Below, in pieces: positions 35,321-44,064 of a DNA stretch of 64,000 bases. Origin of the DNA: Sporosarcina sp. FSL K6-2383 (GTDB lineage Bacteria; Bacillota; Bacilli; Bacillales_A; Planococcaceae); contig NZ_CP152017.1 in the NCBI RefSeq assembly GCF_038618305.1, positions 2,953,501 to 3,017,500 on the forward strand. Direction: 5' to 3'. A program made the translations under genes and the position numbers. How positions within the stretch are numbered: the stretch's first letter is position 1; the number at the start of each line of letters is the position of its first letter. Below the pieces are notes generated by a model. The model saw nothing but the letters and a program-made list of their open reading frames with translations, made no database searches and was not told where the DNA came from.

Positions 35321-36748
35321 TTATCCTAACTTCTCAAGTAACTCATCGTATTTCGGGCTATTTAAAAAGTTTTCTACTGATACATGGTAGGCGTTTGGTG
35401 CTTTTTCTTTCGCCCGATCAGTTAAATCTTTATGCGTAATGATAACTTCCGCATCTGCCGGTAAATTAGCAATCGCCATATTTGTAACGGCCACATCAAT
35501 ACCAGCTTTCTTGACTTTATTGCGTAAAATCCCTGCACCCATCGCACTAGAACCCATTCCTGCGTCGCAGGCAAAAATAATGCCTTTGACATTCGCAAGT
35601 GATGCTTCCTGAACTGCTCCTCCAACTGATTGGTTTAGCAGGCCAGCTGCGTGGCTTTCTTTGCCTTTTAGTACAGATGTTTTTTCTGTTGCTTTTGCCA
35701 ACTCATCCTCATCAGTTTGTTTACCTGTTTTCAGGATAATAGAAGCGACAACAAATGATACGAGTGTTGCAAAGAACACGCCTGCGATAACAGCTGCAAA
35801 GCTACCTTTTGGCGTCATAGCGAGGATTGCGAATATACTACCTGGCGATGCAGTGGCAACCAAGCCTCCACCCAATAACTGAAGTGTAAAGACGCCAGTT
35901 GCGCCACCTGCAATTGCAGCAACTAATAGCAATGGTCTCATTAAAATGTACGGGAAGTAAATTTCGTGAATCCCCCCAAGGAAATGAATGATTCCTGCTC
36001 CTGATGCCGTTTGCTTCGCCATTCCTTTACCAAAAATCATATAGGCAAGCAATATCCCAAAACCAGGTCCTGGGTTTGCCTCTAATAGGAAGAGAATCGA
36101 TTTACCAGTTTCTGCAGCTTGCTCAAGACCAAGTGGACTTAACACACCATGGTTAATAGCATTATTTAAAAATAGTACTTTTGCTGGTTCAACCAATATA
36201 CTTGCAAATGGTAATAGATTAGCATCGACAATTACTTGCACACCTGATCCAAGCGCTTTATTTAACGCCTCTACTACCGGTCCGATTCCTTTAAAAGCAA
36301 CCAGTGCTAAAAGGAAACCAATAATTCCTGATGAAAAGTTATTGACAAGCATTTCAAAGCCTGACTTAATTTTTCCTTCAACTAGTTTATCAAACGACTT
36401 GATCGCCCATCCACCTAAAGGTCCTACAATCATTGCACCGAGGAACATTGGAATCTCTGCCCCAACAATAACCCCCATTGTGACAATTGCACCAACGACA
36501 CCCCCACGGATATCATAGACGAGACGTCCACCTGTAAACCCAATTAAAATTGGTAGTAAATAATTGATCATCGGTCCTACGAGTTCTCCAAAGCTTTCGT
36601 TAGGAATCCAACCTGTTGGAATAAATAATGCCGTAATGATACCCCAAGCAATAAATGCACCGATATTCGGCATGATCATGCCGCTTAAGAAACTTCCGAA
36701 ACGCTGAACCTTAACTTTGAAACCTGAACCTTGTTGTTCGTTTGTCAT
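35321..36748 (-). CDS. mtlA: Mannitol-specific PTS enzyme IICB
   Basis: A 475-residue permease: an EIIC membrane domain (about 15-345) with GRLVYDIRGGVVGAIV and GGIHEIYFPYILM (EIIC transport-loop motif), and a C-terminal EIIB domain with the phospho-Cys in IFACDAGMGSSAMG (about 390). It imports and phosphorylates mannitol. The IIA function is separate (mtlF). ATG 36748 follows GGGAGTTAGTAACT, so the 8-codon extension is not used. A cre-like site overlaps its promoter. Confidence 0.95.
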   Translation of the reverse strand: MTNEQQGSGFKVKVQRFGSFLSGMIMPNIGAFIAWGIITALFIPTGWIPNESFGELVGPMINYLLPILIGFTGGRLVYDIRGGVVGAIVTMGVIVGAEIPMFLGAMIVGPLGGWAIKSFDKLVEGKIKSGFEMLVNNFSSGIIGFLLALVAFKGIGPVVEALNKALGSGVQVIVDANLLPFASILVEPAKVLFLNNAINHGVLSPLGLEQAAETGKSILFLLEANPGPGFGILLAYMIFGKGMAKQTASGAGIIHFLGGIHEIYFPYILMRPLLLVAAIAGGATGVFTLQLLGGGLVATASPGSIFAILAMTPKGSFAAVIAGVFFATLVSFVVASIILKTGKQTDEDELAKATEKTSVLKGKESHAAGLLNQSVGGAVQEASLANVKGIIFACDAGMGSSAMGAGILRNKVKKAGIDVAVTNMAIANLPADAEVIITHKDLTDRAKEKAPNAYHVSVENFLNSPKYDELLEKLG

Positions 36749-36791
36749 AGTTACTAACTCCCTTCTCCCCATTGATGTGGTATTAATAATA

Positions 36792-36820
36792 ACAATAAAG
36801 CGTTTTCATTCTATAATCAA
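36792..36820 (-). promoter_or_regulatory. mtlA promoter with overlapping cre-like site
   Basis: On the minus strand TTGATT (36815-36820), a 17-bp spacer and TATTGT (36792-36797) form a sigma-A promoter. The spacer holds ATGAAAACGCTTTATT (about 36793-36809), which matches the CcpA cre pattern except in the last two bases. Catabolite repression is inferred. Confidence 0.5.
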
Positions 36821-36889
36821 TCTAATGTAAACCCTATTCTGTCACCTTCATTGTTGCCATGACTAAAGTTGGTGTGCTACTGTTTTTAT

Positions 36890-37369
36890 ATGCGAAAAAT
36901 AATACTCCTATTAGTCCTTCTTACTATTTTGTTTATGTCATCCGAACAGACCTATGAGCAACAGTCTCTTGTGGTAGAACTTGAGAAATGGTTACCTGGA
37001 AAACCGTTGGAATCTTTACTTATGAAATTAGATATTCCTTACTGGGGCATAAGTGTTTCTATTGAAGAACGTGGGTATTATGCTTTTGTTGAATTTTTAA
37101 TTCGAAAAAGTACTCATTTCTTCTCTTTCGGCTTACTGGCCCTCTTGATTCATGCCGTACTACCTAAGTGGAAATTTCGAAAAGTAATGGCTGCCTTTCT
37201 CACACTTCTTATTGCCATCACTGATGAAATCCACCAATCCTTAACAGCTGGTCGAACTGCCTCCACCCAAGATGTCATGCTCGATATGGCGGGCGCAGTA
37301 ACGTTCCTTATCCTATTACACTATTCTAGGATTCTTAAACATCTCGCCTGTCGATCAATTAAAAAATAA
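36890..37369 (+). CDS. VanZ-family membrane protein
   Basis: About 159 residues with an N-terminal signal-anchor and three further spans. The VanZ core is visible: RKSTHFFSFGLLALL (about 74-88), then AITDEIHQSLTAGRTAS and QDVMLDMAGA. The conserved Asp-Glu-x-His-Q and Asp residues face the membrane pocket in this family. VanZ gives low-level teicoplanin resistance in enterococci, but most chromosomal members have no known role. Start uncertain: ATG 36890 lacks a clear ribosome site, and a TTG at 36869 is also in frame. Confidence 0.8.
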   Translation: MRKIILLLVLLTILFMSSEQTYEQQSLVVELEKWLPGKPLESLLMKLDIPYWGISVSIEERGYYAFVEFLIRKSTHFFSFGLLALLIHAVLPKWKFRKVMAAFLTLLIAITDEIHQSLTAGRTASTQDVMLDMAGAVTFLILLHYSRILKHLACRSIKK

Positions 37370-37455
37370 CTGAATTAAATTCAAGGTGCTCTGTTGATGG
37401 ACGTTTTTGACCGCTTTGGGATTGAACGGACTTCTATTACAATAACCGTTCTTTA

Positions 37456-37497
37456 TGTATAGAGATGCGACTTCATCGCATCCCTATACATTTTTGC
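37456..37497 (+). terminator. Terminator downstream of the VanZ gene
   Basis: TGTATAG-A-GATGCGA/TCGCATC-C-CTATACA stem (one mismatch) followed by TTTTT, about 90 bases after the VanZ stop. Confidence 0.75.
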
Positions 37498-37499
37498 CG

Positions 37500-37740
37500 G
37501 TAATCGTATGGTGGTCGTTCATCCATCGCTCTCCAAAAACGTAGATACGTGAAGTGCAAATGCTTTTTGGGACGAGGAAATAGAGTGCTTCTTAACTGGA
37601 GAAGGCAGCCAAAGATTCAATTTTGGCTGCTGAAGCCCTTCACCATGGTCTTTTCTATTGTTATTTCTGGAAACGTCACTTTCTTATAGGGCTTGCTAAA
37701 AGTAAAATAGGGACACCGCGTAAAACGTGCAAAGAAAAAA
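37500..37740. other. Non-coding gap with one hairpin
   Basis: No supported gene. A hairpin GCAGCCAAA/TTTTGGCTGC lies at 37606-37631 without a U-tract. The rest shows no motif I recognise. It may be a remnant or a small RNA region. Confidence 0.3.
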
Positions 37741-37741
37741 A

Positions 37742-37782
37742 TTGGCTAAGGAATAATAACTATTCCCTAGCCGATTTTTACT
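37742..37782 (-). terminator. Terminator of the betaine-type ABC operon
   Basis: On the minus strand GGCTAGGGAATA/TATTCCTTAGCC followed by AATTTTTTT, directly after the ATPase stop. Confidence 0.85.
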
Positions 37783-37787
37783 ATTGA

Positions 37788-38993
37788 TTATTGACTTGTA
37801 TCAAAATCGTCCACACTATCACTAATCAAACTTGCTAAAACATGAACCCGCAAAATGATTCCTGCTATCTGATTGTCTTCATTAACAACAACAAGTGGAT
37901 ATTTTGAATCCAATACAAACGGAATAATATCTTGGACATAATCATCTGGGCTAACTGTTTTTACTTCTTTAAACATGACATCTTGCAATGTCTTTTTTTC
38001 TTTTAACCCATCGATCGCTTGGTCAATTGTTACCAAACCATGCAACTGACGTTTCCGATCCGTCACAAAAACACTGGAGATTCCATTTTCGCGCATGACT
38101 TTTATCGCCATATTTAACCCGTCTTTTAACGAAACCAAACCATAAGGCTTCACCATAATATGATTGGCTTGTAAAATTTTTGAGCGATCGATATCTCTTA
38201 TAAACTGCGAAATATAATCATTTGCTGGACTTTCTAAGATTTCTTCAGGTGTACCAATCTGTTCAACTTTTCCATCTTTCATCACAGCAACACGATCACC
38301 AATTTTAAATGCTTCATTCACATCGTGAGTGATGAAAATAATCGTTTTTTGTAGCCTATTTTGAATATCGAGTAACTCCAACTGCATTTCACGACGTATA
38401 AGAGGGTCAAGTGCACTAAATGGTTCATCCATCAATAAAATGTCTGGGTCATTTGCCAACGCTCTTGCAATGCCAACACGCTGGCGCATCCCTCCAGATA
38501 ATTCTTCTGGGTATTGATGCTCGTATCCCTTTAGCCCCACTGTTTCTAAATGTTTCTGCGCAATTTGTCGACGTTCTGTTTTGTCAATTCCTCTTATTTC
38601 TAATCCATACTCAATATTTTCTAAAACAGTCCGATGACTAAATAATCCGAAGTGCTGAAATACCATCGCAATTTTTTTCTGACGATAATATTTCAACTGC
38701 TGTTTGTTATAATCCGCAACATTTTCACCATCTACATAAATGGCTCCAGATGTTGGCTTATTCAATAAATTTAGACAGCGAATTAGGGTCGATTTTCCAC
38801 TTCCCGACAGTCCCATAATGACAAATGTTTCACCTTCCATAATTTCCATCGAAGCATCATAAACTCCAACAGTATGGCCTGTGTCTGCCAATATTTGTTC
38901 CTTTGAGACCCCTGCCTCAATTAAAGGAATTACTCGTTTAGGTCTCGATCCAAAAATCTTTGAGACTTTTTCAACTTTCACTTTAACGGTCAT
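37788..38993 (-). CDS. Glycine betaine/proline-type ABC transporter ATPase with CBS domains
   Basis: A 401-residue ATPase of the OpuA/ProV family: Walker A GLSGSGKST (about 60-68), signature LSGGMRQRVGIARAL, Walker B ILLMDEPFSALDP, H-loop THDVNEA, then two CBS domains (about 275-395) that sense ionic strength or nucleotides in OpuA. It is the third gene of a binding protein-permease-ATPase operon, overlapping the permease stop by four bases. Compatible-solute uptake is the expected role. Confidence 0.92.
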   Translation of the reverse strand: MTVKVKVEKVSKIFGSRPKRVIPLIEAGVSKEQILADTGHTVGVYDASMEIMEGETFVIMGLSGSGKSTLIRCLNLLNKPTSGAIYVDGENVADYNKQQLKYYRQKKIAMVFQHFGLFSHRTVLENIEYGLEIRGIDKTERRQIAQKHLETVGLKGYEHQYPEELSGGMRQRVGIARALANDPDILLMDEPFSALDPLIRREMQLELLDIQNRLQKTIIFITHDVNEAFKIGDRVAVMKDGKVEQIGTPEEILESPANDYISQFIRDIDRSKILQANHIMVKPYGLVSLKDGLNMAIKVMRENGISSVFVTDRKRQLHGLVTIDQAIDGLKEKKTLQDVMFKEVKTVSPDDYVQDIIPFVLDSKYPLVVVNEDNQIAGIILRVHVLASLISDSVDDFDTSQ

Positions 38994-39886
38994 GCTGCAT
39001 TCCTCCTATTTCTCTGAAGGCGCTCAGCTATTCCACCGGTAATGCGGTCAATAATAATAGCTAAGAAAACAATACTAATTCCCGCTTCAAAACCCAGTGA
39101 AATATCAATTCGATTAATGGCATAGAGTACTCGTTCACCGAGTCCTTGTGCACCTACCATCGACCCAACAACTGCCATTGCTAAAGCCATCATTGTCGTT
39201 TGGTTAATGCCTGCCATAATTGTTGGAAGCGCTTGCGGTAATTGCACCTTAACTAGCATTTGCATTGTCGAAGAACCAAAAGATTGAGCGGATTCCACCA
39301 CTTCCTCATCGACATTACGAATTCCTAACTCCGTCAAGCGAATGACAGGGGGAAGTGCGTAAATAATTGTTGCAATCACTGCTGGTACATTTCCTAACGG
39401 AAAAAAGAAAATAACAGGGATCAAATAAACAAAACTTGGCATGGTCTGCATCGCATCTAATATCGGACGCATAAAAGCAGACATCACTTTACTGAAGGCA
39501 GTCAAAATGCCCAGTGGTATACCAATTGCAAGGGAGAGCAATACGGAGATTAACACAATTGATATGGTAGTCATTGTTTCTGGCCACAAATCAAATGTAC
39601 CAATAAGGAAAATAAAAAAGGAGAATAGTAGTCCCCCGTATATAGAAGTAAAATACCATCCCAATACAAAAATGATGATGATAAATACCCACCACGGAAT
39701 TGAAAGAAGTGCCGATTCAAGCCCCTTAATTGTAGTTGAAGCAATGACAAAAACGAAGTCGAAAAATGCACTAAAGTTTTGTGCTAAAAAATCTATGAAC
39801 TTTTCCACACCATTACCGATCGGTATGCGTATATTGGGAAATTCAATCATAAGTTTGGACTGTTCAACAGACAGCCGCTTCCTCAC
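38990..39886 (-). CDS. Glycine betaine-type ABC transporter permease
   Basis: A 298-residue permease with about seven to eight spans and the EAA loop in ELGIRNVDEEVVESAQSFGS (about 190-209), which docks on the ATPase. It resembles OpuAB/ProW. The annotated start is GTG 39886, but its ribosome site is poor, and ATG 39850 in frame is an alternative. The gene lies 39 bases after the binding-protein gene. Confidence 0.9.
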   Translation of the reverse strand: MRKRLSVEQSKLMIEFPNIRIPIGNGVEKFIDFLAQNFSAFFDFVFVIASTTIKGLESALLSIPWWVFIIIIFVLGWYFTSIYGGLLFSFFIFLIGTFDLWPETMTTISIVLISVLLSLAIGIPLGILTAFSKVMSAFMRPILDAMQTMPSFVYLIPVIFFFPLGNVPAVIATIIYALPPVIRLTELGIRNVDEEVVESAQSFGSSTMQMLVKVQLPQALPTIMAGINQTTMMALAMAVVGSMVGAQGLGERVLYAINRIDISLGFEAGISIVFLAIIIDRITGGIAERLQRNRRNAA

Positions 39887-39925
39887 CTCTTTCTTTTTTC
39901 GTTGGGTAAATTGGATAAAGTATTA

Positions 39926-40921
39926 TTACTGTAAAGCTTTTTTCACTTTTTCAGCTACGTCACTTGGTACCCACGTTATCCAAATCTCTTCATGTTCTTG
40001 CATCCACCATTTAGCCGCCTCTGCAGGTTCAGCGTCAGCTTCATTCATGTAGTCAAGTGCCTGCTCAGTCAATTCATTGCTTGTTTCATAATTACTTAAG
40101 AAGTCAACAACATCCTTCGCCTGAGTTGGGAAATCCTTATGGACTGCAATCACAACATCATTAGGTGGGAATTCAGTTCCCTTAGTTTCTTCCCAAACAG
40201 TTTCATCATATGGATTATCAGCAAGTAATGTTAAGTCGTAACTTGCAGTCACCCACGTCGGAGACCAATAATACCCTATCCATGGTTCACCTTCTTTGTA
40301 AGCACCTACTAGTGATGCCACAATTGCAGAATCTGATCCTGGTGCCAAATAATTATACTGCTCATCCAAGCCGTACGTTTGCAACTTCGTTTCTAGATGT
40401 TCACTAACCGTCCAACTAGAGGGAGCACCAATAATACGTCCTTTACTTTTATCTTCTGGATCTTGGAAAATTTCGGGATACTTCGCTAAATCTTCAACCG
40501 TTTTTAAATCCGGTGCGATTGGCTCAATCCCTCTTTCTGCATCCCCTTCAATGACATATGTCGGTACGTATAACCCCTGTGAATTGTCGGCGAAGTTAGT
40601 AGAGACATTAACAATATTTCCTTTTTCAATTGCTGCCTCATAAACTTCTTTGATATTATCTGTCCATAATTCCATATAGACATTAATATCCCCTTTCTCC
40701 AATGACTGAACTGTTGCAGCCGTCGTACCACTTGTTACTTCTGTGTCATAACCATAGCCTTCCTCAACAATGAGTTGGGCAATACTATTGTGGACACGAA
40801 TGCTATCCCAACCGGCATCAGCAAATTGGATTACTTTAATACTGTCTTTACTTGTCTCCCCACTACACGCGGAAAGAATTAAAAGCATACAAATTGAGAG
40901 AAAGATCGTAATTTTTTTCAT
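39926..40921 (-). CDS. Glycine betaine-type ABC transporter substrate-binding lipoprotein
   Basis: A 331-residue lipoprotein with lipobox ILSAC (Cys19) and an OpuAC-like fold. Tryptophans able to form the quaternary-ammonium cage are in FADAGWDS, MELWTDN and YYWSPTW. The gene order here (binding protein, permease, ATPase) is the reverse of Bacillus opuA (ATPase, permease, binding protein), so I do not give it an opu name. AAAAGGGG precedes ATG 40921. Substrate may be glycine betaine, proline betaine or carnitine. Confidence 0.9.
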   Translation of the reverse strand: MKKITIFLSICMLLILSACSGETSKDSIKVIQFADAGWDSIRVHNSIAQLIVEEGYGYDTEVTSGTTAATVQSLEKGDINVYMELWTDNIKEVYEAAIEKGNIVNVSTNFADNSQGLYVPTYVIEGDAERGIEPIAPDLKTVEDLAKYPEIFQDPEDKSKGRIIGAPSSWTVSEHLETKLQTYGLDEQYNYLAPGSDSAIVASLVGAYKEGEPWIGYYWSPTWVTASYDLTLLADNPYDETVWEETKGTEFPPNDVVIAVHKDFPTQAKDVVDFLSNYETSNELTEQALDYMNEADAEPAEAAKWWMQEHEEIWITWVPSDVAEKVKKALQ

Positions 40922-41309
40922 TAGAAATTGTTACCCCTTTTCATCTTTTTTAAATTAGACGTTATAAACATACTTCCCCCTAACTGTTTGGTTTATCGTG
41001 GCTCCTATTCCCCCAAAACTGAATAGGGAAACCTCAAAAAAATCTATCTGTCTAATTTATAGTTTTTAATAATACAGGAGTTTCCAAGTCATTGCAAACC
41101 CACATCGGCAATTTGCTGGCAATAATACAGTTAAAATCATTATAAAAATAGTTAAATTTACGAGTGAATCATTTAATATATTTATACAAAAAGGGAAACA
41201 TAGATATAAATTTATTGTAGAATCATACCTGCCAACTTGCCACCTAACTTGTTGATACCTTGATTGTTTTTCATACATTCGGAACATTTGACAATCCTTT
41301 GTATTCAGT

Positions 41310-41338
41310 TTGACAGAACAGTAGATACGTGATAACTT
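41310..41338 (+). promoter_or_regulatory. Probable metE promoter
   Basis: TTGACA at 41310-41315, 17-bp spacer, TAACTT at 41333-41338, placed about 35 bases before the riboswitch. The -10 match is modest. Confidence 0.45.
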
Positions 41339-41371
41339 TGAATACATCGACAATTCCATAGTAAAGCAATA

Positions 41372-41493
41372 GAAATAGGTGGTCTGATAACACATGCTTT
41401 TGTCAGATCTTAAAAGTGAAGCCGGTGAAACCATAATCCGGCGCGGTCCCGCCACTGTAACAGTAAATTTGCTGAAGCCAGATAACTGCCTTT
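41372..41493 (+). ncRNA. Cobalamin riboswitch in the metE leader
   Basis: The AdoCbl/MeCbl riboswitch core is easy to read: AAAAGTGAAGCCGGTGAAA, then CCGGCGCGGTCCCGCCACTGT (the B12 box with GCCACTG) at about 41437-41458, and the closing AAGCCAGATAACTGCC. It is followed by an intrinsic terminator, so cobalamin should switch metE off when the B12-dependent synthase can work. Confidence 0.93.
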
Positions 41494-41564
41494 TTTGCGA
41501 CGCTCTACCCTACGGTCGATAGGGAGTGTTAGGATGACAACGCATCTCTATTTATATTCTGCGT

Positions 41565-41599
41565 AAACATTTCTAACCTTCGTTAGAAGTGTTTTTTTG
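41565..41599 (+). terminator. Riboswitch-controlled intrinsic terminator
   Basis: AACATTTCTAAC-CTTC-GTTAGAAGTGTT followed by TTTTTG, between the riboswitch and the metE start. Confidence 0.88.
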
Positions 41600-41650
41600 T
41601 TTCCTTATTTAAACACTTCGTTACTTCACAAAAAGAGGAGACGAAACGAT

Positions 41651-43945
41651 TTGTCAATTGTCAGTAGTACGGTTGGATACCCCTATATCGGGGGCAATAG
41701 AGAATGGAAAAAAGCACTCGAAGCCTTTTGGGCTGGGAAATTGGAGGAAGGTCTATTCCTCGAGGAAATTGAAAAACTTCGTCTAGAACGTCTTCAAAAA
41801 CAAAAAGACGCAGGAATCGACCTTATTGCTGTCGGTGATTTCACTTTGTACGATAGGATGCTCGATACGGCTGTCATGTTTGGTATGATTCCTGAACGCT
41901 TTAACTGGTCTGGCGGTGATGTATCGCTTGCAACGTATTTCTCCATTGCACGTGGTAATGATGGGGCTGTTGCCTCAGAAATGACTAAATGGTTTAATGC
42001 GAACTACCATTATATCGTTCCTGAATATAGCAAGAAAAAACTAGTATTAACAGAGAACAAACCCCTTACTGCCTATCTGGAGGCGAAAGAAAAATTAGAC
42101 ATTGACGGTAAACCTGTCTTAATCGGACCGTATACGTTTTTAAAGCTATCAAAAGGCTATGCGAAAAAAGATATTCCAGCGTTCATTTTGCAATTAGTTC
42201 CTCTATATAGCCGAATTTTGAACGAATTAGCAGAGGCAGGAGCGCAATGGATTCAGCTTGAAGAACCTATTCTTTCCACATCTCTAACGAAAGAAGATAT
42301 TCAAACAGTTACTGAAATTTACAAACAACTAAGCGTCGAAGCTCCAAATGCCAACATTCTATTACAAACATATTTTGAGGCCATTGAGCATTATGAAGAG
42401 GTTGTTGCCCTTCCTGTTGCAGGGATTGGCCTTGACTTTGCACAAGGTGCTGAGAAAAACCTTGAACATTTGCAAGCACACGGATTCCCGGCGGATAAAG
42501 TACTTGCGGCTGGTTTAATCGATGGACGCAATATCTGGCGTGCTGATTTGCGGGAAAAAGTAGCATTACTCGATACATTAACACAACTTGTGCCAGTGGA
42601 TCGCATTTGGGTACAGTCTTCAAGCAGTCTACTTCACGTTCCCGTCACGGTACAATCTGAGGTAAAGCTAGACGCAACGATTAAAGCTGCGCTCGCTTTT
42701 GCAGATGAAAAACTTGTGGAGGTCACAACACTAGCAAAAGGCGTACGTGAAGGTAAGCAAGCTATTACTGATGCAGTGGTAGAAAGTATAACTGCCCGTC
42801 AAAATCTTGCGGACTTGCCTGCAAGAAATCACCCTGATTTGTTGGCATCCGTACAAAACATCGGAGAACAAGATAGTAAACGAAATTCTCCATTTAAGGA
42901 ACGTCGCGACAAACAACGAGAAACATTCAATTTGCCTCTGCTACCGACAACCACAATTGGTAGCTTCCCGCAAACACCAGAAGTTCGTCGCGCACGGACA
43001 AAATGGCGTAAAGGTGAATCAACAGATGCACAATATCGCGATTTCGTACGTGATGAAATCAAACAGTGGATTGATATTCAAGAGGATATTGGACTGGATG
43101 TCTTCGTTCACGGTGAATTCGAACGGACAGATATGGTTGAGTATTTCGGAGAGAAATTGGGCGGCTTTGTCTTCACTGAAAAGGCTTGGGTCGTTTCCTA
43201 TGGCTCTCGCTGTGTTAAACCACCAGTTATTTACGGTGATGTGACATTCATCGATCCGATGACAGTGGAGGAATCAGTCTATGCTCAATCCTTGACGGAC
43301 AAACCGATGAAGGGAATGCTGACAGGGCCTGTCACTATTTTGAATTGGTCATTTGTACGCGACGATATTTCACGGAAAGACGTCACGTATCAGATTGCGC
43401 TTGCATTGCGTAAAGAGGTTGAAGCACTGGAGGCTGCCGGTATCCACATCATTCAAGTCGACGAACCTGCTCTGCGTGAAGGCTTGCCACTTAAAAAATC
43501 GGAGTGGAGTGACTATCTAGAATGGGCTATCAACGCATTCAGACTAGCAACAGCGTCCGTACAAGATACAACGCAAATTCATACGCATATGTGCTACTGT
43601 GAATTCAATGACTTCATCGACTCCATCAGCGGACTTGATGCAGACGTTATTTCTATTGAAACATCACGAAGCCACGGTGATCTCGTTTCCGCCTTCAACG
43701 ACTTCTCATACGATAAAGGCATCGGTCTTGGCGTCTATGATATCCATAGTCCACGAGTTCCTGAAGTCCAAGAAATGGTCGACGTCATCGAACAAGGACT
43801 CGGCGTACTGGAACCAAGTCAATTCTGGATTAACCCAGACTGTGGCCTGAAAACAAGGAAGTATGAAGAAACAATTGCCGCGTTGAAAAACATGGTCCTT
43901 GCGACGAATAAAATGCGCGAACGCTATGCTGTTTTACAGAAGTAA
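41651..43945 (+). CDS. metE: Cobalamin-independent methionine synthase MetE
   Basis: A 764-residue two-barrel enzyme: the N-terminal half with VGYPYIGGNREWKKALE, and the catalytic C-terminal half with TTTIGSFPQTPEVRRAR (about 435), HGEFERTDMVEYFGE, zinc ligands in HTHMCYCEF (His, Cys) and the late NPDCGLKTR Cys. It transfers methyl from 5-methyltetrahydropteroyl-triglutamate to homocysteine. The start is TTG 41651, placed by GAGGAG ten bases upstream; an in-frame start at 41597 lies inside the terminator. Expression is governed by the leader cobalamin riboswitch, which implies B12 use (metH) elsewhere in the genome. Confidence 0.97.
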   Translation: MSIVSSTVGYPYIGGNREWKKALEAFWAGKLEEGLFLEEIEKLRLERLQKQKDAGIDLIAVGDFTLYDRMLDTAVMFGMIPERFNWSGGDVSLATYFSIARGNDGAVASEMTKWFNANYHYIVPEYSKKKLVLTENKPLTAYLEAKEKLDIDGKPVLIGPYTFLKLSKGYAKKDIPAFILQLVPLYSRILNELAEAGAQWIQLEEPILSTSLTKEDIQTVTEIYKQLSVEAPNANILLQTYFEAIEHYEEVVALPVAGIGLDFAQGAEKNLEHLQAHGFPADKVLAAGLIDGRNIWRADLREKVALLDTLTQLVPVDRIWVQSSSSLLHVPVTVQSEVKLDATIKAALAFADEKLVEVTTLAKGVREGKQAITDAVVESITARQNLADLPARNHPDLLASVQNIGEQDSKRNSPFKERRDKQRETFNLPLLPTTTIGSFPQTPEVRRARTKWRKGESTDAQYRDFVRDEIKQWIDIQEDIGLDVFVHGEFERTDMVEYFGEKLGGFVFTEKAWVVSYGSRCVKPPVIYGDVTFIDPMTVEESVYAQSLTDKPMKGMLTGPVTILNWSFVRDDISRKDVTYQIALALRKEVEALEAAGIHIIQVDEPALREGLPLKKSEWSDYLEWAINAFRLATASVQDTTQIHTHMCYCEFNDFIDSISGLDADVISIETSRSHGDLVSAFNDFSYDKGIGLGVYDIHSPRVPEVQEMVDVIEQGLGVLEPSQFWINPDCGLKTRKYEETIAALKNMVLATNKMRERYAVLQK

Positions 43946-44001
43946 TTGGTGAATCGCGTGTAATTCTGCAAAATCGCTTGTCTTTTCATAAACTCACACA
44001 G

Positions 44002-44056
44002 AAAAGCCAGCTTTCCCCCATTTCAAACTTGAAATGGAAGGATAGCTGGCTTTTTA
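44002..44056. terminator. Bidirectional terminator (metE / dbpA)
   Basis: AAAAGCCAGCT...AGCTGGCTTTTT outer stem with an inner CCATTTCAA/TTGAAATGG stem. Confidence 0.85.
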
Positions 44057-44064
44057 GCTAATTA

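Noticed and set aside
37380..37470. Possible third 21-bp array after the VanZ gene
   Set aside because: A few GACCG/AACGG words occur but spacing is not constant at 21 bp, unlike the two accepted arrays.
41066..41455. A 129-codon open frame on the minus strand opposite the metE leader
   Set aside because: It is antisense to the cobalamin riboswitch, lacks a ribosome site, and its Cys/Tyr-rich product resembles no protein.
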